A stretch of 64,000 nucleotides of DNA from Fundidesulfovibrio putealis DSM 16056 (GTDB lineage Bacteria > Desulfobacterota > Desulfovibrionia > Desulfovibrionales > Desulfovibrionaceae). The DNA lies in the NCBI RefSeq assembly GCF_000429325.1, contig NZ_AUBQ01000003.1, positions 310,001 to 374,000 on the forward strand, in the 5' to 3' direction. The translations under genes and the position numbers were made by a program. The notes beneath the pieces are model-generated. The model had not been told where the DNA came from and made no database searches. It was given only the letters and a program-made list of their open reading frames with translations. This document shows, piece by piece, positions 57,537 through 64,000 of this stretch; position 1 is the stretch's first letter, and each line of letters starts with the position of its first letter.

Positions 57537-57797
57537 TTACCAGCGCTCGCGGCGCTCGCGGGGGCGTGCCTCGTTCACCTTCATGGTGCGGCCGCCGCAG
57601 TCGGCGCCGTTCAGGGCCTGGATGGCCTCGGCGGCGCCGCCGTCCATTTCCACGAAGCCGAAGCCGCGGGGGCGGCCGGTCTCACGGTCGTTGATGAGCT
57701 TCACGGAGTTGACTTGTCCGTAGGCCTCGAACATCTGGCGCACTTGGTCTTCGGAGGCGCTGAAAGGCAGGTTCCCGACGTAAATGTTCGTCACCAT
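57537..57797 (-). CDS. RRM-domain RNA-binding protein
   Basis: An 86-residue single-RRM protein. RNP2 is IYVGNL and RNP1 is RGFGFVEM, with the usual beta-alpha-beta spacing (about 1-78). The basic tail RPRERRERW may bind RNA. Proteins of this type are common in Deltaproteobacteria and Cyanobacteria and are often cold-inducible. The start is either the ATG at 57797 or a TTG at 57803; the AAGGAG sits 11 or 5 bases away, so the TTG has better spacing. An untranslated region of nearly 280 bases separates it from the upstream gene, and a terminator follows it. Confidence 0.92.
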   Translation of the reverse strand: MVTNIYVGNLPFSASEDQVRQMFEAYGQVNSVKLINDRETGRPRGFGFVEMDGGAAEAIQALNGADCGGRTMKVNEARPRERRERW

Positions 57798-58078
57798 ACT
57801 CAAAAATGCTCCTTCAAGAGGTTACCGCAATCGGCCCGGCACCCTGCCTGGCCGTTTCATCCATCACGGCATCGCATTCGCCCCGAAAGAGGCGTCCGCG
57901 ACCAGAAACACGCACTCCGGAACCAGAAAAACGCATTTCAGGATGTTCTCACGCGCCTGGGGGCCTGTCCCCCCCGCCAAAGCGAGGCCCTGCAAGCGCG
58001 AGCGCAACTAAAGGCGGCGGTAGCTGGAATTGAAAGGAGCGTCAATAAAAAAAATAATTATCAAGCGCATTGAGGGGT

Positions 58079-58801
58079 TCAGGAGGATTTCGACCCGAGA
58101 AGCTCGCGCAGGCCGTCCTCTTCGCTGGCGTGCAGGCTGGCCAGCACGGTGAGCCCGGCGGCCTCGAAAACGCGGCGGAAGTTCTGGGGTTTGCAGGCGA
58201 GGGCGGTCTTTCCGCCGCGCGTGGCCTGTTCGTGGATGATGCGCGTGAGCCCTGCGATGCCTGCCCCGTTGATGGAGGCGCATTCGGACACCGTGACCAG
58301 CAGCGGTCCGCCGCGCATGGTGGCGGCCAGTTCCAGCGCCACGTCGTCCAGGCCCGTGGAAAGATTGCCCGCGATGTCCAGCACGCGCACGCCCTCGGTT
58401 TCACGCAGCACCGAGGCGGGCTGGGCCTTTTCGCGCCGGTTGATGCGCTCGTCGGCGCGGCTGAGCGCACCTGCCAGCGCGGGTTGGGAAATGGGCTTGT
58501 CGATGAAGTCGGCGGCCTTCAGGTTGAGAGCGGTCAGGGCCAGATCCACGTCGCCGTGTCCGGTGATGACGATGACTTCGGTGGCCGGGCGGCTGGCTTT
58601 GATGCGCGAGAGCACCTCCATGCCGTCGATGCCGGGCATCTTGATGTCGGTCAGCACGATGGGAAAATCACCGCTTTCGAAGATCTCCAGGCCGCGTTCT
58701 CCTGAATCGGCGGACACCGGGGAGTAGCCCATGGCCTGAAGGAGCAGCTCGAACATGGCCAGCGTGGGCCTTTCGTCGTCGATAACCAGAACCTGTGTCA
58801 T
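58079..58801 (-). CDS. Response regulator with REC and STAS domains
   Basis: A 240-residue regulator. The receiver (1-120) has the acidic pocket Asp8/Asp9, phosphoacceptor Asp52 in VLTDIKMPG, Thr80 and Lys102. The C-terminal domain (about 130-230) is STAS-like (VRVLDIAGNLSTG, then LLVTVSECASINGAGIAGL). In anti-sigma antagonists the loop reads DSSG with a phosphorylatable serine; here it is NGAG, so control by serine phosphorylation is unlikely. There is no DNA-binding domain, so output is by protein binding. The ATG overlaps the kinase stop, so the two are a cognate pair. Confidence 0.85.
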   Translation of the reverse strand: MTQVLVIDDERPTLAMFELLLQAMGYSPVSADSGERGLEIFESGDFPIVLTDIKMPGIDGMEVLSRIKASRPATEVIVITGHGDVDLALTALNLKAADFIDKPISQPALAGALSRADERINRREKAQPASVLRETEGVRVLDIAGNLSTGLDDVALELAATMRGGPLLVTVSECASINGAGIAGLTRIIHEQATRGGKTALACKPQNFRRVFEAAGLTVLASLHASEEDGLRELLGSKSS

Positions 58802-60771
58802 GTTGCCTCGCGTTGAGAGGGCGGAAACAGGAGCTTGAAGGTGGTGCCTTCGCCCACCTCGCTGCCGACCTGAATCTCCCCCCCGTAATCCTTGATGATG
58901 CCGTAGGATATGGCCAGGCCGAGCCCCATCCCCTCACCGGCCCGTTTGGTGGTGAAGAAGGGCTCGAAAATCTTGCGCATGTCCTGGGGGGAAATGCCGC
59001 ATCCCGTGTCCGACACGCTTACGACCACTGAGCCGTCTTCCATGTAGGACCGGATGCCGATTTCCGCCACGTCCCGCTGGGAGGACAGTATTGCATCACG
59101 GGCATTGACCACAAGGTTGAAAAGCACCTGCTCCAGGCGGTTCGAGTGGGCGAGCACCGGGGGCAGGTTCTCGGCCAGGTCGAGCTCCACGGTGATGTTC
59201 TGAAGGGCCAGCTGCTTGCCGATGATGGTGAATACCCCCCGCACGGGCGTGTTGATGTCCACGGCGTCGGGGATGAGCTCGGACTTGCGGCCGAACTCGC
59301 GCAGATGGGAGATGATGCCTGCGGCGCGGTCTACCTGGGCGCTCATCTCGAAGGCCACCTGCTGGAAGCGTTCGCGGGGCAGGTCCAGGTTGTTTTCGGC
59401 GGCCAGTTTCAGGAAGTCGCTGCCCAGCTTGATGGCGTTCAGGGGCTGGTTCAGCTCATGGGCCATGCCCGCGCTCATCTCGCCCAGGGTCTTCATCTTG
59501 CTGGCCTGTATGAGCTGGGCGTCCTTTTCCACAAGCCCGGTCACGTCGGTGGCCGAGAAGATGACCACGTCCTTGCCCCGGTAGTGTGCCATGGTGGCGT
59601 GGATGTCCACGAAGATGCCCTTGCCCCCGCGGGTGACGTGTCCTGCCTTGGCGTACAATACGTGGTCTCCTGGCCCGCCGTCCTGCAGGAAGCGCTGCAC
59701 CCCCACGTAGCTGTCGGGGGGCTCGATGTCGGTGATGGTCATGGAGCCGAACTCGCGCTTGGTATAGCCGTAGAGCTCCTGGGCGCGCGGGTTGGCGTCC
59801 AGGAATCGCCTGGAGGACACGTCCAGCACCAGGAAGGGGTCGGGGTTGGCGTCGAAAAGGGGGCGGTAGCGCTCTTCGGACTCGCGCAGGCGGTGGCGGT
59901 AGAGCTTGATGGACCAGACCATGTTGGCGAAGGCGTCGGCCAGCTGGACCACCTCGTCGCCGCTTCGTTTCCGGTAGAACTTGCAGGGGTCGCAGGTGCG
60001 CGGCGGCAGGTCGCGGTCGGGGCCGAGCTCGTCCAGGTGCCAGCAGGGCAGGTCGGTGTCGCCGTAGGCCGGGCATTCCACGGGGTTCCAGGGGGGGCCT
60101 CCCAGGTCAAGGGGCTGGTCGAGCCTGCCACGGCTGATGGATTCGGCGGCCTTGGTCAGCTTGGAGAGCGGGTTGACCACATAGCCGGAAAGCCCCAGGG
60201 CTATCAGGAAGATGATGACCACCACCAGGGAGATGAAGCCCAAGAATGTCAGACGCAGCTTGCCTACGAGGGTGTCGATGTGGCTCTGCTTGAGGCCGAC
60301 GTGAACCCGGCCAAGAGTGTAGATGCCCTCCTGGATGGGCACGGAGATGTCCACCGCGTCGTAGCCCTCGACGCTGACCGGGCGCGACAGGGACTCCTGG
60401 CTGTCGCTGGGGTTGCGGGTGTCCAGAAGCTCTTTGGGGAACGGGCGGATGAACGTGTGGGCCAGCAGGTGGCCCTCGTTGTCCGTGAGGAAGATGTAGG
60501 CCACCAGGGCTTTGCGTTCGCCAAGCTGCGCGGCGTCGAAGATGAGCGCCACCAGTCCCGGCTGGTCCTTGTCCAGGATGTAGCCGCCGCCGCGCTCGGC
60601 GATGGACTGTGCGATGGCCGTGCCGCGAAGTTCCAGCTCGCGCGAAAGGCTGTTCACCAGGATGCCCCTGGCCAGAAGGGCGATCACTCCGCTTATGAGC
60701 AGCACCACGCCCACGGTAGCCAGGAATATCTTGTTGCGCAGGCTCAGCTTGCGCACACGGGTGAGCATCAT
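58798..60771 (-). CDS. Membrane histidine kinase with Cys-rich HAMP insert
   Basis: A 657-residue sensor kinase. A first helix (about 15-35), a periplasmic sensor (about 36-170) and a second helix (about 175-200) are followed by a HAMP interrupted by an insert with Cys233, Cys243, Cys260 and Cys263 (ECPAY, PCW, CDPC). This recalls the Cys-rich, CW-containing inserts seen in sulfate reducer sensors. A PAS lies near 300-410, then H-box His438 (MAHELNQPLNAI), N-box LFNLVVNARDAI and G-boxes. The insert could bind iron, a cluster or heme, making it a redox sensor. The start at 60771 follows GGAGG. Confidence 0.88.
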   Translation of the reverse strand: MMLTRVRKLSLRNKIFLATVGVVLLISGVIALLARGILVNSLSRELELRGTAIAQSIAERGGGYILDKDQPGLVALIFDAAQLGERKALVAYIFLTDNEGHLLAHTFIRPFPKELLDTRNPSDSQESLSRPVSVEGYDAVDISVPIQEGIYTLGRVHVGLKQSHIDTLVGKLRLTFLGFISLVVVIIFLIALGLSGYVVNPLSKLTKAAESISRGRLDQPLDLGGPPWNPVECPAYGDTDLPCWHLDELGPDRDLPPRTCDPCKFYRKRSGDEVVQLADAFANMVWSIKLYRHRLRESEERYRPLFDANPDPFLVLDVSSRRFLDANPRAQELYGYTKREFGSMTITDIEPPDSYVGVQRFLQDGGPGDHVLYAKAGHVTRGGKGIFVDIHATMAHYRGKDVVIFSATDVTGLVEKDAQLIQASKMKTLGEMSAGMAHELNQPLNAIKLGSDFLKLAAENNLDLPRERFQQVAFEMSAQVDRAAGIISHLREFGRKSELIPDAVDINTPVRGVFTIIGKQLALQNITVELDLAENLPPVLAHSNRLEQVLFNLVVNARDAILSSQRDVAEIGIRSYMEDGSVVVSVSDTGCGISPQDMRKIFEPFFTTKRAGEGMGLGLAISYGIIKDYGGEIQVGSEVGEGTTFKLLFPPSQREAT

Positions 60772-60870
60772 GGCAGCCTCCGCCGGAGGGCGCGCGTCAG
60801 AAGGCCCGCGCCGACGGAGCGCTGCGCGCGGGAACGGGCGCGGGCGTGGAACGGCATCATGGTCGCAGCC

Positions 60871-62142
60871 CTACGGGCAGTTCCGGCTGGCGAAGGGTTT
60901 GGACCAGTCCGTGACCAGCACGAAGCGGCCTTCCTCCAGCTTGGTGAAGTACACACGCTCCAGGCCCTGGTGGTCACCCGGAGCGTAGGCCAGGGTGTTG
61001 GCCAGTCCCAGCGAGTAATCCCTGATGGACTCCACGGAATCGATGAAGCGTTCCCGGTCCAGGTCCGGCCCGGCCCGGCGAAGCCCCTCCACCAGCACCT
61101 TGGCGTTGATGAAGCCTTCCAGGCCAACCGCAGTGGGCGCGTGGCCGGGGAAGGACTGGCGCAACAGATCCTCGTATTCGCGTACGCCCCACAGAAGGGC
61201 GCGGGTTTCCGGCAGGTCCGGCGGGGGCATCACCTGGGAGACCAGCACGCGGGCTTTCTCGCGGGGGCCGAGCATGCGGGCGATCTCCTCAGCGCCCACG
61301 AAGGACACCGCGTAGAAGACCAGCTCAGGGTTTCGCTCCATGGCCAATTGGATGAACTTGGCCGAGGGTGCGGATGTGCCGATGATGACCACTGCCTGGG
61401 CCTTGCTCTCCAGAATCTTGGCAAGCCCCTCTTCCACGTCCATGGTGCCGCGCGCGTAGGAGCCTCTGGCCACCGGGGCCATGCTGTAGCCGCGAAGGGC
61501 CAGCTCCGCGCCTTTCAGGCCGTCGAAGCCGTAGGCGTCGTACTGATAGAACACGCCGATGCGCTCCAGGCCCAGGTCCTCCACCAGGTGCTCAACGGCC
61601 GAGGCCGTCTCCTGGTAGTAGGAGGGGCGGACGTTTATCACGTAGCGCTGGAACGGCACGCGCAGGTCGTAGGCTCCGGTGAAGGCCCCCACCAGCGGGA
61701 TTCTGGCCTCCACCAGCATGGGCAGGATCTTGGTGGTTGTGGGCGTGCCCACGTAGCAGGACAGGGCGAACACCTGGTCCTCGATGATCAGGCGCTGGGT
61801 GTTGTCCACGCAGCGGGGTGGATCGTAGCCGTCGTCGCGGGTGATGAGCGAGATGGTGCGCCCGTGGACGCCGCCGCGCGCGTTGACGTGGGCCAGGTAC
61901 GAGGCTGCCCCGCGCAGGGTCTCCTGACCCAGATAGGCTGCGTGTCCCGAGAGGGGCAGGCTGGCCCCGATGCGGATCTCCGTGGCGCTGACCCCCTGTC
62001 GTCCGGTCTGGGGAGCCGGAGGGGGCGTTGGCTCGCAGGCGGCCAGCAGCGCGGTCAGGCCCGCCAGGAGCGTCAGGAGCAGGAAGCGCAAAAGCCCGCA
62101 GCCGGAACCGTCCCTTGTGGTTCTGTCCTGCCATGCGCTCAT
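60871..62142 (-). CDS. Periplasmic binding lipoprotein, branched-chain-type (orphan)
   Basis: A 423-residue type I periplasmic-binding-fold protein (Peripla_BP_6 / LivJ-like). The signal ends in the lipobox-like ALLAACEP (about residue 36). The ligand-binding core has IRIGASLPLSGHAAYLG, LISVITRDDGYDP-type order and FALSCYVGTPTTTKILP. No ABC permease or ATPase is nearby, and the gene sits between a peroxiredoxin and a histidine kinase. It may present a ligand to the kinase rather than import it, as in binding-protein-dependent two-component sensors. Its ATG overlaps the peroxiredoxin stop (ATGA). Confidence 0.85.
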   Translation of the reverse strand: MSAWQDRTTRDGSGCGLLRFLLLTLLAGLTALLAACEPTPPPAPQTGRQGVSATEIRIGASLPLSGHAAYLGQETLRGAASYLAHVNARGGVHGRTISLITRDDGYDPPRCVDNTQRLIIEDQVFALSCYVGTPTTTKILPMLVEARIPLVGAFTGAYDLRVPFQRYVINVRPSYYQETASAVEHLVEDLGLERIGVFYQYDAYGFDGLKGAELALRGYSMAPVARGSYARGTMDVEEGLAKILESKAQAVVIIGTSAPSAKFIQLAMERNPELVFYAVSFVGAEEIARMLGPREKARVLVSQVMPPPDLPETRALLWGVREYEDLLRQSFPGHAPTAVGLEGFINAKVLVEGLRRAGPDLDRERFIDSVESIRDYSLGLANTLAYAPGDHQGLERVYFTKLEEGRFVLVTDWSKPFASRNCP

Positions 62143-62780
62143 TTCAGACTCGACAGGGCTTGGGACACCTTGCCCAGGTCGGGGCGCAGGTTGATGTCGC
62201 TCACGTCGATGAACCGGATGACGCCTTGCTTGTCGATGATGAAGATGGCCCGCTCGGACGTGCCGTCCGAGCGCAGCACGCCGAACTTTTTGGACAGGCC
62301 GCCGTGTGGCCAGAAGTCCGAGGCCACCGGGAACCACACCCCGCCCATCTCCACAATCCAGGCGTTGAGCGAAGGGATGTTGTCGCAGCTGATGCCGATG
62401 AGCACCGCATCCCTGGATTCGAACACCTCGCGCGCGAAGTTGTAGCCGGGCCACTGGCCGGAGCAGACCGGGGTCCAGGCCGCAGGGATGAAGGAGAGCA
62501 CCACGTTCTTCTTACCCAGGTAGTCGGCCAGGGCCACGCGCTTGCCGTTAATGCCCGGAAGGTCGAAGTCGGGGGCCTTGTCCCCGACCTTGACCGCTAG
62601 TTGGCTGTCCACGGGCTTCAGCTGTCCCGGCTGGTAGATGAGGGCGGTGGGGATGGGAGCTCCCGGAGTTTTTGCGGGCAAGCCCTGGGCGTGCGCCTCC
62701 CAGTGCGGGAGCGCGGCCAGCCCCAGGCAAAGCGTGAGCGCGGCCAAAAAACGCAGGGCGGATGCGGAACCCACGGGCAT
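62139..62780 (-). CDS. Exported peroxiredoxin (AhpC/TSA family)
   Basis: A 213-residue peroxidase with a signal peptide (about 1-31, ending AHA). The AhpC/TSA fold has VGDKAPDFDLPGINGKRV, the peroxidatic cysteine Cys106 in AAWTPVCSGQ, and a second cysteine Cys132 in IGISCDN. The conserved threonine two residues before the Cys is kept (TPVC). It reduces hydrogen peroxide or organic peroxides in the periplasm, drawing electrons from a thiol partner. The ATG at 62780 has AAGGAG. It starts one base after the TlpA-like gene and overlaps the binding protein, so the three are coupled. Confidence 0.9.
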   Translation of the reverse strand: MPVGSASALRFLAALTLCLGLAALPHWEAHAQGLPAKTPGAPIPTALIYQPGQLKPVDSQLAVKVGDKAPDFDLPGINGKRVALADYLGKKNVVLSFIPAAWTPVCSGQWPGYNFAREVFESRDAVLIGISCDNIPSLNAWIVEMGGVWFPVASDFWPHGGLSKKFGVLRSDGTSERAIFIIDKQGVIRFIDVSDINLRPDLGKVSQALSSLK

Positions 62781-62781
62781 C

Positions 62782-63378
62782 TTATTTCTCCTTGGAAAGT
62801 CCGGTCTTCTCCAGGGCGGTGTTCAGGAAGGCCTCGGCCGAGGTGACGCAGCCGAGCTGGGTGTCCACGATGACGAAGCCGTCACCCTGGCGTTTGAGCA
62901 CGTAGTAGAAAGGCGTCCCCACCTGCCCCAGCAGCTTGTAGGCCGCAAAGTCCTGATCAGGGATCAGGGGGAAGGGGGTGGAGAACTTCTCGCGGAACAC
63001 GTTCACCTCGAAGGGGGAGTTGCCCGCGCCCAGCCCCACCAGCCTGATCTTGCCGGAAAGCCCCTTGGACTTGATGAGCGTGTGCATCTTGTTCAGCTCC
63101 GGGGCCTCCTTCTGGCAGAAGGGGCAGTACATGGAGAAGACCACCAGGATGACTGCCTGGGCCTTGGTCTGCTGGAGCGTGAAGGGCTTGCCCCCGGCTC
63201 CCGCGCCGAGTTCCTTGGCTTCCTTTTCCAGGATCGGCCCGGCGAAGGTGACGTCCGGGAAGGTCTGTCCCACGGGCAAAGGCTTCATGTCCGCCGAAGT
63301 GGTGGCGCCGGAGGCGAAAACGTCATGTGACGAGAACAGCAGAAGAATGAGAAGAGGAAGGAAGGCTACGGCTTTCAT
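62782..63378 (-). CDS. TlpA-like periplasmic thioredoxin-fold protein
   Basis: A 198-residue protein with a signal peptide (1-22, ending VFA). The thioredoxin-fold motif is Cys85-Pro-Phe-Cys88 in FSMYCPFCQKEAPELNKMHTLI, with a cis-proline region GTPFYYVL. It is a thiol-disulfide reductase of the TlpA/ResA style and the likely electron donor to the peroxiredoxin next door. The ATG at 63378 is preferred because GAGG lies five bases upstream; an in-frame start at 63441 would lack it. It is the first gene of a leftward operon. Confidence 0.88.
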   Translation of the reverse strand: MKAVAFLPLLILLLFSSHDVFASGATTSADMKPLPVGQTFPDVTFAGPILEKEAKELGAGAGGKPFTLQQTKAQAVILVVFSMYCPFCQKEAPELNKMHTLIKSKGLSGKIRLVGLGAGNSPFEVNVFREKFSTPFPLIPDQDFAAYKLLGQVGTPFYYVLKRQGDGFVIVDTQLGCVTSAEAFLNTALEKTGLSKEK

Positions 63379-63628
63379 TGGGGCCTCACAGGTGTTGTAT
63401 TCGGAAGCATACCTCAGAATAGCGCGAGCTTCCACTTTCAATTGCCGCCGCCGGGAAAAGAAAGCAGGCGGCAGCAGGTTGGCATGGCTGCCGCAGAAAA
63501 TCAGAAACGGCGGACCGGACCCGACCGGTTCCTGTGGTGGGAGGTCCAGTCCCGCTCGGAATCGGTCGGCGTGTCCGGCCCGCCGTCATGTGGAAGAGAA
63601 ACGTCCTGCATTCGATGGGGGGTCGAAA

Positions 63629-63659
63629 ACCCCCGGCCGCCTCCAAGGCGGCCGGGGGT
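63629..63659 (-). terminator. Strong terminator after formate dehydrogenase gene
   Basis: Arms of 13 GC-rich bases (63629-63641 and 63647-63659) around a five-base loop. On the minus strand TTTTC follows, closing the formate dehydrogenase transcript. Confidence 0.88.
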
Positions 63660-63672
63660 GGCCGTTCTCTTG

Positions 63673-64000
63673 CTAGCCCCGCGCCTGGCGCACGGGTCCC
63701 AGCAGTTTGTCCAGGGCGGCGAGGCGGGTATACATCTTGGGCCCGCCAGCATCCGACATGAGGGTTTTGTGGTACAGGTTGGGCGCGTGTTCGGTCAGGA
63801 ACACCACCCGCACCTGGTCATAATCCACCAGCACGGCCTTGGGGTTGGTCTTCTTGAGCTCTTCGAAACGCTTCTTGGCCATGGCCAGCATCTCGTCGCG
63901 CTCTCCGAAGTTCATGGCCCCGGTCGGGCAGGTCTTCACGCAGGCTGGCAACTGACCGGAGAGGACGCGGTCGTTGCACATGTCGCACTTGCTGATGACC
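63673..64000 (-). CDS. Formate dehydrogenase iron-sulfur subunit, C-terminal part (partial)
   Basis: About 108 codons at the right edge, cut at the N-terminal side. The remaining chain has the ferredoxin motifs KCDMCNDR and PACVKTCPTGAMNFG that hold [4Fe-4S] clusters, then a helical tail with VRVVFLTEHAPNLYH. This is the pattern of the beta (FdhB/FdnH-like) subunit of periplasmic formate dehydrogenases in Desulfovibrio. The catalytic alpha subunit should lie upstream, outside the window. fdhE at 55415 would support its maturation. A related molybdopterin oxidoreductase subunit cannot be excluded. Confidence 0.82.
   Translation of the reverse strand, partial: VISKCDMCNDRVLSGQLPACVKTCPTGAMNFGERDEMLAMAKKRFEELKKTNPKAVLVDYDQVRVVFLTEHAPNLYHKTLMSDAGGPKMYTRLAALDKLLGPVRQARG

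Noticed and set aside
59146-62445. 1099-codon plus-strand frame
   Set aside because: Runs across three well-supported leftward genes (kinase, binding protein, peroxiredoxin) and has no family features.

Overview
The window reads as a high-GC chromosome segment from a sulfate-reducing deltaproteobacterium of the Desulfovibrionales (Desulfovibrio in the broad sense). This is inferred from gene content: Wolinella-type fumarate reductase cytochrome b, a D-lactate/glycolate dehydrogenase pair (FAD subunit plus CCG-type iron-sulfur subunit), a periplasmic-type formate dehydrogenase iron-sulfur subunit with FdhE, a mannose-class PTS remnant (EIID-HPr-EI), many-PAS sigma54 activators and Cys-rich HAMP kinases. 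No RNA genes, CRISPR arrays, integrases or complete insertion sequences were seen.

Layout. 0-6 kb: frdC (cut by the left edge) and dctA, read leftward, with a near-perfect sigma54 promoter, a cluster of TGTGGC/GCCACA palindromes and a six-PAS sigma54 activator upstream. Together these form a self-contained C4-dicarboxylate uptake and fumarate respiration control unit. 6-13 kb: a large MscS channel, an ECF sigma factor with a small membrane protein and a CpxP/ZraP-like periplasmic protein, then three related polytopic membrane proteins. 13-20 kb: an isolated phage-tail-fibre-like operon (collar, chaperone-like proteins, three tandem glycine-rich paralogues) bounded by a 20-bp palindrome and a strong terminator. 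20-28 kb: L-2-hydroxyglutarate oxidase, a 1219-residue DUF748/AsmA-like protein and a hybrid sensor kinase. 28-35.5 kb: a surface-glycan or flagellin-glycosylation island (degenerate HAD-like protein, FkbM methyltransferase, Maf/DUF115 protein, GT2 glycosyltransferase, radical SAM enzyme).

35.5-47.5 kb: a core block read leftward, EIID-HPr-EI-smpB and disulfide reductase-glcD-glcF-secA, interrupted between smpB and the reductase by an EF-hand gene and an AT-rich gene with a HEPN-like RNDIAH motif. 47.6-50 kb: a TPR protein, a second AT-rich gene (DUF4145-like) and a MazF-type toxin-antitoxin pair preceded by an 18-bp-arm inverted repeat. 50-55 kb: an ABC-2 exporter, a lipoprotein, CheD, two small unknown genes and a lone efflux adaptor lipoprotein.

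55-64 kb: fdhE, a transposase-derived zinc-ribbon protein whose catalytic acidic positions are replaced, an RRM RNA-binding protein, and a tight leftward set TlpA-like thioredoxin, peroxiredoxin, orphan periplasmic binding protein, Cys-rich HAMP kinase and REC-STAS regulator, lying just after a formate dehydrogenase gene cut by the right edge. This last set, which looks like a periplasmic redox-sensing pathway, and the transposase-derived protein beside fdhE are the most promising leads for undescribed biology.
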